Assembly (NCBI RefSeq): GCF_002263515.1
Contig: NZ_CP022752.1
Coordinates: forward strand, 1,116,001 to 1,180,000
DNA length: 64,000 nucleotides
From: Actinopolyspora erythraea
Lineage (GTDB): Bacteria; Actinomycetota; Actinomycetes; Mycobacteriales; Pseudonocardiaceae
Reading direction: 5' to 3'
Positions 26,209-38,369 of this stretch are shown here, piece after piece (position 1 is the stretch's first letter; each line of letters opens with the position of its first letter). A model generated the notes under the pieces. That model saw only the letters and a list, made by a program, of their open reading frames with translations. It ran no database searches and was not told where the DNA came from. Made by a program: the position numbers and the translations under genes.

Positions 26209-27081
26209 TCAGCCGGATCCGTTGCTGTTGAGGAACTCCCGCAGCGCGGCGTTGAACTCGTCGGGTTTCTCACGCTGGCACCAGTGGCCCGCTTCGGTGA
26301 GCACGCGCAGCTCTGAGCCCGCCACGGCACGGGCGGCCGTCCGGGAGACCTCGACCGGGACCTGGCGGTCGAACTCGCCGTGGACGAACATGGTCGGACA
26401 GCGGATGCGGTCCAAGTAGGGCAGATGGTTGACCCGCATGTTCCGGCTGCCCACCGCCTCGAACTGCCAGTCGGAGAACACCGAACCGCTTTCGCGGGCT
26501 TCCGCGAGGACCTCGTCGAGCAGTTGCTCGGTGTCCGCCATCCGCCCGGGTTCGTGCAGCACGCCGCGGTTCAGATACTGCCGGCACAGTCCACGGGACA
26601 TCCCCGCGAGCGCCGCGATGGCGGGACCGCTGAAACGGGAGCGCAGCATGAGGTAGGTCGGCAGCTGGCCCGCGATCCGGTGCCGCAGCCCGTCGGGGGC
26701 GGCGAGCACGAGGCCGTTGACCCGCTGCGGATGGCGGAGGGTGAACCCCGTCACGACACTGCCTCCCGTGGACAGCCCCACCAGCACCGCTCGGTCGAGC
26801 CCCCACAGGTCCAGCAGCCAGCGCAGCACTTCCTCCAGGGTCCGTTGCCCGGCGTTGCCCGTCCAGTTCCCGCTCCCGCCGTGCCGGGGCAGGTCCGGCA
26901 GGAAGACTCGGTGATCCACCGCCAGCGCGGGAATCGCGTGCCGCCAGCTGATCATCGCGTTGTCGATGCCGCCGCCGTGCAACAGCACTACAGCCGGCCC
27001 CGCCGAACCGGCGCGGTGGTAGCGGATCGTTCCGGCCGGAAACTCCACGTGCTCGGTCACCACACTCGATGGGGCGGTCAT
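26209..27081 (-). CDS. Alpha/beta hydrolase (unknown substrate)
   Basis: A 290-residue cytoplasmic hydrolase. VVLLHGGGIDNAMISW is the oxyanion strand, AVLVGLSTGGSVVTGF holds the nucleophile Ser (GLSTGG), FVHGEFDRQVPVE the acid Asp and LTEAGHWCQREKPDEF the catalytic His. The pattern resembles epoxide-hydrolase/C-C-hydrolase-like proteins. ATG has an AGGAGG site. It is on the minus strand, inserted between prmC and tsaC, which are adjacent in mycobacteria, so it is a lineage-specific insertion. Convergent with prmC. Confidence 0.88.
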   Translation of the reverse strand: MTAPSSVVTEHVEFPAGTIRYHRAGSAGPAVVLLHGGGIDNAMISWRHAIPALAVDHRVFLPDLPRHGGSGNWTGNAGQRTLEEVLRWLLDLWGLDRAVLVGLSTGGSVVTGFTLRHPQRVNGLVLAAPDGLRHRIAGQLPTYLMLRSRFSGPAIAALAGMSRGLCRQYLNRGVLHEPGRMADTEQLLDEVLAEARESGSVFSDWQFEAVGSRNMRVNHLPYLDRIRCPTMFVHGEFDRQVPVEVSRTAARAVAGSELRVLTEAGHWCQREKPDEFNAALREFLNSNGSG

Positions 27082-27430
27082 GGGGGCCTCCTGGAACGGT
27101 GTCGGGAAAGCTCATCGAAGTTGTCCGGCCTCCCCGCTCGGGAGGTTCGTTCGGCCGGGCCCCTCGACACTGGTGCGCGGCGCGGCGCCGAGTGGTCACC
27201 GGGCTCGTCCGACGGGAGCGCCGACGCGAAGCCCCGTGGGCCGGCCGTGCGGGTGGTCCGGCGGTCGCGGTACCGGGCGCACCGCGCCGCTGGCCGACAC
27301 GACGGAGGGCGCCCGTGACGTGCGGCTCGCGCACCTCGCCCGGTGGGTGATCACCGTGAACATGTTGCCCGATCCTCGGATGAGGTACCACTCGCACCCG
27401 AGCCGTGGGAGCGTGCCAGGATTTGAGACC
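27082..27430. other. Divergent intergenic region, no gene seen
   Basis: This 349-nt gap between the divergent hydrolase and tsaC must hold both promoters. I see no clear -35/-10 pair, no strong hairpin and no credible gene. Confidence 0.3.
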
Positions 27431-28078
27431 GTGAGCACGGTCTATGATTGCGGCAGCCCGGACGGTCGCAGTGCCGGTCTGGCCAGGGCTGCGAGTTCGC
27501 TGCGTGGCGGTGGTTTGGTCGTCCTGCCGACCGACACGGTTTACGGAATAGGTGCGGACGCGTTCGACCCGGAGGCGGTTCGCGCGCTGCTCTCGGCGAA
27601 GGGACGGGGCCCCGACATGCCCGTTCCGGTGCTGGTGGGCTCCTGGAACACCGTGGACGGGCTGGTTCTCTCCGTGCCGAGGCAGGCGAGGGCACTGATC
27701 GAGGCCTTCTGGCCCGGAGGACTGTCGCTGGTCCTGCCGCAGGCGCCCTCGCTCTCCTGGGACCTGGGGGAGACCCGCGGCACCGTCAATCTCAGGATGC
27801 CGCTGCACCCGGTGGCCCTGGACCTGTTGCGAGAGGTCGGGCCCATGGCGGTCTCCAGCGCCAACACCACCGGCAACCCGCCCGCCACCACCGCCGAGCA
27901 GGCACGTGAACAGCTGGGTGAGGCGGTGCCGGTCTACTTGGACGGCGGCCCGTCCGGTGAGGCGGTCGCTTCCACGATCGTGGATCTCACCGGTGACCAG
28001 CCCCGGATCCTGCGCGAGGGCGCGGTGAGTCGTGAGGAGCTGGCTGCCGAGCTGGGCGTCGAGCTGCCCGCGGAGTAA
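27431..28078 (+). CDS. tsaC: L-threonylcarbamoyladenylate synthase (Sua5/YrdC/YciO)
   Basis: A 215-residue YrdC-fold enzyme that makes threonylcarbamoyl-AMP from threonine, bicarbonate and ATP for the t6A modification of tRNAs reading ANN codons. Motifs: LVVLPTDTVYGIGADAFD, a Lys/Arg-rich pocket around LLSAKGRGPDMPVPVLV, WPGGLSLVLP, TVNLRMPLHPVAL and PMAVSSANTTGNPP. It is the short, single-domain form. GTG 27431 is the start giving the family N-terminus; the ribosome site is weak (AGGA about 9-12 nt upstream). Confidence 0.94.
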   Translation: MSTVYDCGSPDGRSAGLARAASSLRGGGLVVLPTDTVYGIGADAFDPEAVRALLSAKGRGPDMPVPVLVGSWNTVDGLVLSVPRQARALIEAFWPGGLSLVLPQAPSLSWDLGETRGTVNLRMPLHPVALDLLREVGPMAVSSANTTGNPPATTAEQAREQLGEAVPVYLDGGPSGEAVASTIVDLTGDQPRILREGAVSREELAAELGVELPAE

Positions 28079-28114
28079 CACCTCGGGATTCACCCTGCTC
28101 CCTCCGCTCGACTC

Positions 28115-28140
28115 GTCCCTCCTCCGGACGGGGGAGGGAC
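28115..28140. terminator. Hairpin after tsaC
   Basis: Perfect 8-bp stem (GTCCCTCC 28115-28122, GGAGGGAC 28133-28140, 10-nt loop) 37 nt after the tsaC stop. The rest of the 388-nt gap to wecA (28079-28466) shows no gene. Confidence 0.5.
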
Positions 28141-28466
28141 GACCGCTCCGGGACCAATGGGCCTTGGTGCGTATGGCGTCTTGTCCTGCTGAAACGACGT
28201 CGCGGTGTCGTCCGGAGATCAACGGTGCGGACCCGCGCGGTGTGCCGCACCGCTTCTCGGTAGCGTGAACGAGCGAGCGCGGCCCGTGGATGCCGTCCTC
28301 GGCCCCGAGAAGCCGCGCGGTCGCCGGCGACGTCGTGTCGGCGCGGTTCGCCCGGTTATTCGTGTTCGCCCCGGAAGTGACGAGGAGCAACCAACAGTGA
28401 CTGTGCTGTCGTGGGACCAAAGCGGTGTCGTGCGCCACGTTCCCACGCGCGGCTGAGGCGGTGGTG

Positions 28467-29606
28467 ATGGATACCGTCCCCTCTTGGGCACCGGTCGGAG
28501 TGCCCGCGCGCGAGTACCTGCTGGTCTGCCTCACTTCCGCCGCCGTGACGTTCCTGCTCACCGGATTGGTGCGGGTGTTCGCCATCCGAGGCCGAGCCGT
28601 GGCGCATCCCAGGCGCCGGGACGTGCACTCGACCCCGATCCCGAGGATGGGCGGGGTGGCCATGTACGCCGGGGTGCTCGGCGGCATGTTCCTGGCCGGG
28701 AACCTCCCCGCGCTCTCCCGGGGGTTCGACTACTCCAACGACGCGCTCGCGGTGATCTTCGCCGGTGGGCTGATCACGCTCGTCGGGGCGCTGGACGATC
28801 GCTTCGAGCTCGACTCGTGGACCAAGCTGGCCGGGCAGGTGACGGCCGCCGGGATCCTGGTCCTGATGGGAGTGCAGTGGTACATGCTGCCCGGCGGGCA
28901 GGGCGGCGAGTCCGGTTCGGTGCTGGTGCTCAGCGGCAACCAGGGACAGCTGCTGACGGTGCTGCTGACCGTGGCCATGGTCAACGCGATGAACTTCGTG
29001 GACGGGCTGGACGGTCTCGCCTCCGGCATAGGTCTGATAGCCGCCAGTGCCACCTGCGCGTTCTGCCTGGGGCTGCTCAACGACCAGGGGGGTGACGTCA
29101 CCGCGTACCCGCCCGCGCTCATCGCGGCGACCATAGCCGGGGCCTGCCTCGGATTCCTGCCGCACAACTTCCAGCCCGCCCGCATCTTCATGGGCGACTC
29201 CGGCTCCATGCTGATCGGTCTGATGCTGGCGTCGGCGAGCACCACGGCCGCGGGCAAGATGGACCCGACCAGCCTGGACGCCTTCGGGCTGTTCGCGCCG
29301 CTGCTGGTGGTGGCCGCCGTGCTGTTCGTGCCGCTGCTCGACCTGATCCTGGCCGTGGTGCGCAGGACCAGGGCGGGCAAGAGCCCGTTCCACGCCGACA
29401 AGATGCACCTGCACCACCGCCTGCTGGAGCTGGGGCACTCACAGCGGCGTGCCGTGTTGCTCATATATCTCTGGGCCGGGGTCGTCGCGTTCGGTGCCGT
29501 CTCGCTCACGCTGTTCGACGACATGGTCCTGGTGGCATGGGCTGTCGGTCTCGCCGTCCTACTAGCGGGTACCGTGTCCGCGATACCCCGAATGAGGACC
29601 AAGTAG
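28467..29606 (+). CDS. wecA: UDP-GlcNAc:undecaprenyl/decaprenyl-phosphate GlcNAc-1-P transferase
   Basis: A 379-residue polytopic membrane enzyme that places GlcNAc-1-phosphate on a polyprenyl phosphate, starting cell-wall linker or polysaccharide synthesis (arabinogalactan linker in related genera). The family motifs are clear: VHSTPIPRMGGVAM, VGALDDRFELDSWTKL, NAMNFVDGLDGLASG, RIFMGDSGSMLIGL and the cytoplasmic HLHHRLLELGHSQRR loop. About 11 membrane segments. ATG 28467 has GAGG 8 nt upstream; two GTG codons just before it are alternatives. Confidence 0.94.
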   Translation: MDTVPSWAPVGVPAREYLLVCLTSAAVTFLLTGLVRVFAIRGRAVAHPRRRDVHSTPIPRMGGVAMYAGVLGGMFLAGNLPALSRGFDYSNDALAVIFAGGLITLVGALDDRFELDSWTKLAGQVTAAGILVLMGVQWYMLPGGQGGESGSVLVLSGNQGQLLTVLLTVAMVNAMNFVDGLDGLASGIGLIAASATCAFCLGLLNDQGGDVTAYPPALIAATIAGACLGFLPHNFQPARIFMGDSGSMLIGLMLASASTTAAGKMDPTSLDAFGLFAPLLVVAAVLFVPLLDLILAVVRRTRAGKSPFHADKMHLHHRLLELGHSQRRAVLLIYLWAGVVAFGAVSLTLFDDMVLVAWAVGLAVLLAGTVSAIPRMRTK

Positions 29607-29625
29607 TACTTCCCGGCGGAGAGTG

Positions 29626-30105
29626 ATGACGGAAGCCACCGGAACACCCGACAGCACCGATCGGCCCGGGGTCGAGGAGACGAACCCGCACGCACGGACG
29701 GTGCGCAGGTTGGCCGCGGCGATGCTTCGCGCCGCTGTCCTGCCTGGTGCCCTGGCCGTGCTGCTGTGCACGGTCGTCGCCGCTTTCCTGGTCGGAACCC
29801 CGGGACTGCTGGGTGGTCTGATCGGTGGTGCGGTGGCTTTCGGCTCCTCGCTGCTCACGCTGTGGTTGATGCGAAGCACGGCCGATTTTCATCCGATGTT
29901 CGTAATGGTGGCCGCGTTGGGCGGCTACATCGGCAAGATGGTCGTGCTGTTCGTGGTGGTGACCCTGTTGCGCGGGCTCGACTTCGTCGACGTCCGGTCC
30001 GTGGCGCTGACGATACTGGCCACTGTCCTGGTGTGGACCGCCGCCGAGGTGCACGGTTTCCGCAGGACCAGGACCCCCACGATCGTGCTCCCCGGCCGTT
30101 CCTGA
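29626..30105 (+). CDS. ATP synthase operon membrane protein (AtpI-like)
   Basis: A 159-residue membrane protein with four hydrophobic segments (about residues 35-55, 60-82, 94-112, 122-138), at the place where the AtpI-like Rv1303 gene sits in mycobacteria. AtpI-type proteins help assemble the c-ring; the family relation is judged by position and topology because sequence conservation is low. ATG 29626 or GTG 29623 could be used; GGAGAG is just upstream. It ends 268 nt before atpB, so it may belong either to the wecA or to the atp unit. Confidence 0.75.
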   Translation: MTEATGTPDSTDRPGVEETNPHARTVRRLAAAMLRAAVLPGALAVLLCTVVAAFLVGTPGLLGGLIGGAVAFGSSLLTLWLMRSTADFHPMFVMVAALGGYIGKMVVLFVVVTLLRGLDFVDVRSVALTILATVLVWTAAEVHGFRRTRTPTIVLPGRS

Positions 30106-30373
30106 ACGGACGGGGTTCCGGCCCGTCGGCCACCACCTCTTCGTCCGTTTTGTTACTGAATGGTAGGGTTCGCCGAGCAGGTAACTCGGTTCGGCGTACG
30201 AGCCTGTCGTCCGCCTCCGGAAGTCGTGGTTCACCCCGTGGGGCTTGCCCGGCGGGACCTGCCCTAAGGGAGGGCCCCTAAGTCCTCGATCGTGTATCAG
30301 GTACGTTGAGTGCAAATCGTGACGATTCCCCCGGTGGAGTTACTTCCAGCCGGGAGAACCGGAAGGAGCCCAG

Positions 30374-31153
30374 TTGGGCGCGCTGGTGTTGAGCCAGGGC
30401 GGAACTTTCGAGCCGCCCGGTGTCGATAGCTTTTTCCTCCCGCCGATCTTTGGTGGAGTCACCAAGCCGATCGTGCTCGTAGTGCTCTCGGCTGTCATCG
30501 TCGGTGCGTACTTCTTGATTGCCACCCGCAACCTCAAGTTGGTGCCTGGCAAGGGTCAGTTCGTGGCGGAGTACATCTACGACTTCAGCAGGAACACGAT
30601 CGCCAGGGATCAGATCGGGGCGCAGCACTTCCGTCCCTTCGTCGGGCTGATCTTCGGGCTGTTCACCTTCATCCTGGTGAACAACCTGTTCGGCATCATT
30701 CCGCTGATCCAGTTCCCCACGATGGCCAAGATCGGCTTCCCGATCGCACTGTTCATCATGGTCTACGTTGTCATCCACACCGTCGGATTTCGACGTCACG
30801 GCTTCCTGGGGTACTTCAAGCACGTGATGTTCCCCCCCGGGGTCCCCAAACCGGTCTACATCCTGCTTGCCCCCATCGAGTTCCTGCAGAAGTTCCTGTT
30901 CCAGCCGGTGGCGCTGGCCATTCGAGTCTTCGCGGCCATGTTCGCCGGACACCTCATTCTGCTGGTGTTCACCCTCGGTGGGCAGTACCTGCTGCTCGAG
31001 GCGAGTGCGCTGCTCAAGCCGGTTTCCATCGTCAGCTTCGCCTTCGCGATCCTTCTGACCTTCGCCGAGGCCTTGATTCAGGTCTTGCAGGCGTACATTT
31101 TCGCGGTGCTCAGCGCCAACTTCATCGGCGCCGCACTCGCGCAGGACCACTGA
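30374..31153 (+). CDS. atpB: ATP synthase subunit a
   Basis: A 259-residue membrane subunit of Fo forming the proton half-channels. The conserved TM4/TM5 segments are seen in LFQPVALAIRVFAAMFAGHLIL, where the Arg of ALAIRVFAAMFAGH is the essential arginine, and in FAEALIQVLQAYIFAVLS near the C-terminus. The start is TTG, backed by GGAAGGAG 6 nt upstream. First gene of the core atpBEFHAGDC operon. Confidence 0.96.
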   Translation: MGALVLSQGGTFEPPGVDSFFLPPIFGGVTKPIVLVVLSAVIVGAYFLIATRNLKLVPGKGQFVAEYIYDFSRNTIARDQIGAQHFRPFVGLIFGLFTFILVNNLFGIIPLIQFPTMAKIGFPIALFIMVYVVIHTVGFRRHGFLGYFKHVMFPPGVPKPVYILLAPIEFLQKFLFQPVALAIRVFAAMFAGHLILLVFTLGGQYLLLEASALLKPVSIVSFAFAILLTFAEALIQVLQAYIFAVLSANFIGAALAQDH

Positions 31154-31212
31154 AGGACAGATCGAGACCTCCGATCCGCGTGTCATGCGGACCGAGTTGA
31201 AAGGTAGTAACA

Positions 31213-31470
31213 GTGAGCAACATCGTTCTTGCACAGGCTGCGGAGACCGCCAGCAACATCAACCCCGGTCTGGCCGCCATCGGCTACGGTGTCGGCGCGA
31301 TCGGCCCCGGTATCGGCGTCGGTCTGATCTGGGCCTCCGTCATCAACGGCACCGCTCGCCAGCCCGAGGCGCAGGGCCAGTTGATGGGTATCGCCTGGAT
31401 CTCCTTCGTCCTGGTCGAGGTGCTGGCGCTGATCGGTCTGGTCGTCTACTTCATCGCTTCCGCCGCCTGA
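31213..31470 (+). CDS. atpE: ATP synthase subunit c
   Basis: An 85-residue two-helix proteolipid of the rotor ring. Helix 1 holds the glycine-rich run GYGVGAIGPGIGVG, the polar loop is ARQPEAQ (49-54), and helix 2 carries the proton-binding Glu69 in LVEVLALIG. GTG start with AAAGG upstream. The helix region around Glu69 is the bedaquiline target in mycobacteria. Confidence 0.97.
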   Translation: MSNIVLAQAAETASNINPGLAAIGYGVGAIGPGIGVGLIWASVINGTARQPEAQGQLMGIAWISFVLVEVLALIGLVVYFIASAA

Positions 31471-31503
31471 GTCCGACAGCTTGACGGGTAGGGAGAAGTC
31501 CTG

Positions 31504-32061
31504 ATGGAGAACCAGATGGTGCTGGCGGCTGAGGGTGGCCACAACCCGATCCTGCCCGCCCCGGCCGAGATAATCGTCGGTTTCGTCGCGTTCGCCGCCC
31601 TGCTGTTCGTGCTCTACAGGTACGCCGTTCCGCGCTTCGAGAAGCTCTACAAGGAGCGCAGCGAGCGGATCGAGGGCGGCATCGCACGTGCCGAGGAGGC
31701 GCAGGCCGAGGCCCAGCGCACCCTGGAGCAGTACAAGGCACAGCTCGCCGAGGCACGTGCGGAGGCGGCAAGGATCCGTGACGACGCCCGTGCCGAGGGG
31801 CAGCAGATCCTGGACGAGATGCGCTCGCAGGCTCAGGAGGAGAGCGACCGCATCATCAGCCAGGGTCAGGCGCAGCTCGCGGCGCAGCGTTCGCAGGTCA
31901 TCGCGGAGCTGCGTGAGGACCTCGGCAGGCAGGCCGTGGACCTCGCGAGCAAGGTCGTCGGCGAGTCCCTGGAGGACGAGGCCCGGCGGCGCGGCACGGT
32001 GGACCGGTTCCTCGACGAGCTGGACGCCGCTTCCGCCCCGTCGACATCGGCCAACAGCTGA
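31504..32061 (+). CDS. atpF: ATP synthase subunit b
   Basis: A 185-residue peripheral stalk subunit. One membrane helix (about residues 22-42, [19 protein letters not shown]) is followed by a long charged coiled coil ([18 protein letters not shown] onward). ATG 31504 is 33 nt after atpE. It is of the ordinary type, in contrast to mycobacteria, which also have a b-delta fusion. Confidence 0.95.
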   Translation: MENQMVLAAEGGHNPILPAPAEIIVGFVAFAALLFVLYRYAVPRFEKLYKERSERIEGGIARAEEAQAEAQRTLEQYKAQLAEARAEAARIRDDARAEGQQILDEMRSQAQEESDRIISQGQAQLAAQRSQVIAELREDLGRQAVDLASKVVGESLEDEARRRGTVDRFLDELDAASAPSTSANS

Positions 32062-32134
32062 AGCGGTTCCGGCCGATCGGTCGAAGGTCGAAGGGACTTG
32101 AGTTGATGGGCCCAGGAGAGAAAGGCGTGCAGAG

Positions 32135-32965
32135 TTGAGCACCCTCGTGAACGCCGCGAGTCGCGATGCCCTGGCAGCCAGCGAGCTGCAGCTGTTGCAG
32201 GCCACTGACGGGGCAGGACCCGCGGAGATCACCGGGCTCGCCGAGGAGTTGTTCGGGGTCGCCGCGCTGCTGCGCGGCGAGTCCACCCTGCGGCGTGCTC
32301 TTGCCGATGCCGCCACCCCCGCTGAGTCCAGGCAAGGTTTGGTCCGCGAACTGCTGACCGATCACCTCGGCACACGGGCGATGCCGGTGGTCACCGAGGC
32401 GGTGGGAGTTCGCTGGTCGTACCCGAGTGATCTGGTGCACGGCCTCGAACGGCTCGCCCGTATCGCGCTGCTGGTACAGGCCGAGCGCGCGGGCAGGCTC
32501 GACGCGGTGGAGGACGAGCTGTTCCGGCTGGGCCGCATCATCGGCGGCCAACCCGAGCTGGAGCGGCTGCTGTCGGATCCCACGGCCGATGCCACCGGTA
32601 AGGGAGCCGTCATCCAACAGCTGGTCGGCGGCAGAGTCGAGGACGTGACCGAGCGGCTGGTTCGGCAGTTGGTCGAGCAGTCGTCGGGGCAGCACCTCAG
32701 TGAAGGACTCGAGGAGCTGGCCGAACTGTCCGCCAAGCGGCGGGAGCGTTCGGTCGCCCACGTTCGCTCGGCGATTCCGCTCAGCGACGAGCAGCAGCAG
32801 CGGTTGGCCAGTACGCTGCAGCGCATATACGCGCGACCGATTGCGGTACACCTGGAGGTGGACCCGCAAATCGGAGGTGGGCTGGTCATCCGGGTCGGTG
32901 AGGAGATCATCGACGGCAGCACGTCCGGACGGCTGCAGGCACTGCGGCGCGACCTCTCCGACTGA
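32135..32965 (+). CDS. atpH: ATP synthase subunit delta
   Basis: A 276-residue F1 stator subunit linking F1 to b. The N-terminal helical domain begins [20 protein letters not shown]; the C-terminal domain ends [21 protein letters not shown], the best-conserved delta motif. It is not fused to a b-like segment, unlike mycobacterial AtpH. TTG start with AAAGG about 10 nt upstream; a short frame with ATG 32106 overlaps its start but looks like leader. Confidence 0.95.
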   Translation: MSTLVNAASRDALAASELQLLQATDGAGPAEITGLAEELFGVAALLRGESTLRRALADAATPAESRQGLVRELLTDHLGTRAMPVVTEAVGVRWSYPSDLVHGLERLARIALLVQAERAGRLDAVEDELFRLGRIIGGQPELERLLSDPTADATGKGAVIQQLVGGRVEDVTERLVRQLVEQSSGQHLSEGLEELAELSAKRRERSVAHVRSAIPLSDEQQQRLASTLQRIYARPIAVHLEVDPQIGGGLVIRVGEEIIDGSTSGRLQALRRDLSD

Positions 32966-33042
32966 CGGGCGCACTCCCGCGTCCGCTGTCGGAAGGGGCC
33001 GGACCCCCTTTCCACAGAACGAAGCGAGAGCAGGAACGAGAC

Positions 33043-34695
33043 ATGGCGGAGCTGACGATCTCGTCGGACGAGATCCGCAGTGCGATCGAGAAGTACGTCT
33101 CCAGCTACTCACCCGAGGTCAGCCGCGAGGAGGTCGGGGTCGTCACGGACACCGGTGACGGCATCGCCCATGTCGAGGGTCTGCCTTCGGTCATGACCGA
33201 GGAACTGCTGGAGTTCCCCGGCGGCATCTACGGCGTCGCGATGAACCTCGAGGCGCAGTCGATCGGTGCGGTCATCCTGGGTCAAGCCGACCAGATCGAG
33301 GAGGGCCAGGAAGTCAGGCGCACCGGCAAGGTGATGTCGGTCCCGGTCGGCGAGAACTTCCTCGGCCGCGTGGTCAACGCGGTCGGCGAGCCCATGGACG
33401 GGCTCGGTGACATCGAGGCCGAGCAGAACCGCGACCTGGAGCTGCAGGCAGCCTCGGTTGTCCAGCGCCAAGAGGTCAACGAGCCGATGCAGACCGGCAT
33501 CAAGGCCATCGACTCCATGACCCCGATCGGCCGCGGCCAGCGCCAGCTGATCATCGGTGACCGCAAGACCGGCAAGACCACGGTCGCGCTCGACACCATC
33601 ATCAACCAGAAGAGCAACTGGGAGAGCGGCGACGCGGAGAAGCAGGTCCGCTGCGTTTACGTGGCGATCGGCCAGAAGGGCTCGACCATCGCCGCGGCCA
33701 AGCGTTCGCTGGAGGAAGCGGGCGCGATGGAGTACACCACCATCGTCGCCGCCCCCGCGTCGGACTCCCCGGGGTTGAAGTGGCTGGCCCCCTACGCGGG
33801 TTCGGCCATCGGCCAGCACTGGATGTACCAGGGCAAGCACGTCCTGATCGTGTTCGACGACCTCTCCAAGCAGGCGGAGGCCTACCGCGCGATCTCGCTG
33901 CTGCTGCGGCGTCCGCCGGGACGTGAGGCCTACCCCGGTGACGTGTTCTACCTGCACTCCCGGCTGCTGGAGCGCTGTGCCAAGCTGCACGACGATCTGG
34001 GTGGCGGCTCGATGACGGGGTTGCCGATCATCGAGACCAAAGCCAACGACGTCTCGGCCTACATCCCGACCAACGTCATCTCCATCACCGACGGGCAGTG
34101 CTTCCTGCAGTCGGACCTGTTCAACTCCGGGCAGCGCCCCGCGATCGACGTCGGCATCTCGGTGTCGCGTGTCGGTGGTTCCGCGCAGCTCAAGGCGATG
34201 AAGACGGTCACCGGTTCGCTGAAGATCGAGCTGGCGCAGTACCGTGAACTCGAGGCGTTCTCCGCGTTCGCCTCCGACCTGGACGCCGCCTCCAAGGCGC
34301 AGCTCGACCGCGGTGCTCGCCTGATGGAGGTCCTCAAGCAGGGCGAGGGCTCGCCGTTCCCGGTGGAAGAGGAGGTCGTCTCGCTCTACCTGGGGACCAA
34401 GGGTCACCTGGACGACGTCCCGATCGCCGACGTGTCCCGGTTCGAGACGGAGTTCCTGGCGCACCTGCGGCGCAACCAGGACACCGTGCTCAAGGACATC
34501 GTCGAGAGCAAGAAGCTCTCCGACGACGGCATCCGGGCCATCGAGGACTCCGTCACGGAATTCAAGAAGCAGTTCACCACCTCGGAAGGCGGTGCTGCGC
34601 TCCCGCAGCACGAGGAGACCGGCACCGTGGAGGCCGACGAGGTCGCCCAGGAGACGGTGAAGGTCAACCGCCCAGCCGGGGAGAGCGAGAAGTGA
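33043..34695 (+). CDS. atpA: ATP synthase subunit alpha
   Basis: A 550-residue F1 subunit. Walker A reads [15 protein letters not shown], and the catalytic-site arginine region and the signature [17 protein letters not shown] are present. The C-terminus has an extra acidic tail of about 40 residues, seen also in other actinobacteria, where it is linked to suppression of ATP hydrolysis. ATG with GAAGCGAGAG upstream. Confidence 0.98.
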   Translation: MAELTISSDEIRSAIEKYVSSYSPEVSREEVGVVTDTGDGIAHVEGLPSVMTEELLEFPGGIYGVAMNLEAQSIGAVILGQADQIEEGQEVRRTGKVMSVPVGENFLGRVVNAVGEPMDGLGDIEAEQNRDLELQAASVVQRQEVNEPMQTGIKAIDSMTPIGRGQRQLIIGDRKTGKTTVALDTIINQKSNWESGDAEKQVRCVYVAIGQKGSTIAAAKRSLEEAGAMEYTTIVAAPASDSPGLKWLAPYAGSAIGQHWMYQGKHVLIVFDDLSKQAEAYRAISLLLRRPPGREAYPGDVFYLHSRLLERCAKLHDDLGGGSMTGLPIIETKANDVSAYIPTNVISITDGQCFLQSDLFNSGQRPAIDVGISVSRVGGSAQLKAMKTVTGSLKIELAQYRELEAFSAFASDLDAASKAQLDRGARLMEVLKQGEGSPFPVEEEVVSLYLGTKGHLDDVPIADVSRFETEFLAHLRRNQDTVLKDIVESKKLSDDGIRAIEDSVTEFKKQFTTSEGGAALPQHEETGTVEADEVAQETVKVNRPAGESEK

Positions 34696-34705
34696 CCGGG
34701 TAGCC

Positions 34706-37061
<2,356 letters not shown>

Positions 37062-37151
37062 TCGGGTAGTCACCCGTTGCTTCGACGGACGGCGGGTGTC
37101 GGGGAGTCCGGCACCCGCTCCGTGTTCGTGGCGGTTCGGATACCGGCCATG

Positions 37152-37181
37152 CCGCCGTTCGGACCCGTCCGATCCATCGGA
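37152..37181 (+). promoter_or_regulatory. Possible internal promoter before atpC
   Basis: In the 155-nt atpD-atpC gap, the longest inside the F1 part of the operon, TTCGGA and TAGACT occur 18 nt apart (about 37157-37186), followed by GAAGGAG before the atpC start. It might support separate expression of epsilon and the DUF2550 gene. Confidence 0.25.
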
Positions 37182-37216
37182 TAGACTACGACGACACACC
37201 GACGAAGGAGACACGC

Positions 37217-37582
37217 GTGGCCGAGATGTCCGTCGAGCTGGTCGCCGTGGAGCGCCGACTCTGGTCCGGTAAGGCGACCAGCGTGGTAGCCCAGACGACC
37301 GAAGGTGTAATCGGCATCCTGCCCGGACACGAGCCGATGCTCGGTCAGCTGGTCGAGGGGGGCGTCGTCAAGATCGCGACCCCCGATCACGAGACCGTCA
37401 CCGCCGCGGTGCACGGTGGTTTCCTCTCGACCTCCAACGGCGTCGTCAGCGTTCTCGCGGAGTCGGCGGAGCTGGCTCAGGAGATCGACGTCGCCGCCGC
37501 TCGGCGCGATGCCGAGGGGGAGGACGAGCAGACCAGGATACGGGCCAGGTCACGGCTGCGAGTGGCGGGCTACTCCGTCTGA
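37217..37582 (+). CDS. atpC: ATP synthase subunit epsilon
   Basis: A 121-residue central-stalk subunit. The N-terminal beta-sandwich has [23 protein letters not shown] and [14 protein letters not shown], followed by a short C-terminal helical part ([16 protein letters not shown]). The C-terminal domain is shorter than in E. coli, as in other actinobacteria, so the inhibitory helical hairpin is reduced. GTG with GAAGGAG upstream. Confidence 0.96.
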   Translation: MAEMSVELVAVERRLWSGKATSVVAQTTEGVIGILPGHEPMLGQLVEGGVVKIATPDHETVTAAVHGGFLSTSNGVVSVLAESAELAQEIDVAAARRDAEGEDEQTRIRARSRLRVAGYSV

Positions 37583-37594
37583 CGGCCGCGACGA

Positions 37595-38050
37595 ATGAGC
37601 GCCTCGATCCTGCTGCTGGCCCTCGCACTCGGCTCGGCGGTCGTCGTCGTGCTGGCCGTGCTCGGCGGTCTGGTGCTGGCGCGTCGTCGGCTGGGCAAGC
37701 TCAGGGCCGGAGGTATCGAGGTCGCGCTGCGGGTTCATCGCGGCGAACCCGGTCGGGGTTGGCATCTGGGGGTGGCGCACTACCGGGGCGAGGAGTTCGC
37801 CTGGTATCGCGCCCTGAGCCTGCGCTCCGGCCCCGACTGGGTGCTCAACCGGGGCAACATGGAGATCTCCGCGAGGCGGAGTCCGAGCACCGCCGAGACC
37901 TACACAATGCCGGCGGGATCGCTGGTGGTCCACCTGAGGCGCCCCCAGCAGGACATCGAGATCGCGATGGGAAACGACGCGCTGACCGGCTTCCTGTCCT
38001 GGATGGAGTCGGCGCCGCCCAGCAGTGTCGCCCCCTGGGCCGGGCATTGA
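37595..38050 (+). CDS. DUF2550 membrane-anchored protein
   Basis: A 151-residue protein with one N-terminal membrane segment (about residues 4-28, LLLALALGSAVVVVLAVL) and a soluble domain with RVHRGEPGRGWHLGVAHYRG and LVVHLRRPQQDIEIAMG. This is the DUF2550 family that follows atpC in mycobacteria (Rv1312). Its function is not known to me; the fixed position suggests a membrane or bioenergetic role. Starts 12 nt after atpC, last gene of the atp unit, followed by the first hairpin repeat. Confidence 0.88.
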   Translation: MSASILLLALALGSAVVVVLAVLGGLVLARRRLGKLRAGGIEVALRVHRGEPGRGWHLGVAHYRGEEFAWYRALSLRSGPDWVLNRGNMEISARRSPSTAETYTMPAGSLVVHLRRPQQDIEIAMGNDALTGFLSWMESAPPSSVAPWAGH

Positions 38051-38081
38051 GGTTTTCCGCCCGGGTTGCCGGGGTGTTGCT

Positions 38082-38194
38082 GTGGCGGAACCTCTCGCAC
38101 GGCTCTCGCTCCGGCCAGGCCCGACATCGGGTAGCGACCTACACAACGTCGGGCCTTCCTCGCGAGAGCCGCACGGGAGAACCCGCGGCGGTGC
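38082..38194. repeat. 113-bp hairpin-forming repeat, copy 1
   Basis: Nearly identical (112 of 113 nt by eye) to 38881-38993 in the same orientation. It folds as a two-level hairpin: outer stem CGGCTCTCGC (38100-38109) with GCGAGAGCCG (38162-38171), and inner stem GGCCCGAC (38118-38125) with GTCGGGCC (38148-38155), loop with GTAGCGACCTACACAAC. It begins 32 nt after the DUF2550 stop. Similarity continues loosely past the right end. No gene was found in the remainder of the 319-nt gap. Confidence 0.9.
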
Positions 38195-38369
38195 TGATTG
38201 CGGGCGTGGTCGGGGTTCGTCCTGTGGGAGTGGTGGGAGTTCTACCCGCGTCGATGATCCGACGCTTCCGCGAGATATTGGCGTCCGCCTCGCTGTGTAG
38301 CTCCACCGACGCGGCGGTTGCCGGGGAATTCCGTGGTGGACTGCGAGGCGCATTGCTTAGCATGGCGAA

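Noticed and set aside
32106..32138. Small frame ATG 32106 before atpH as a leader peptide
   Set aside because: Ten codons, no evident regulatory content; it probably arises by chance from the upstream ribosome-site region.
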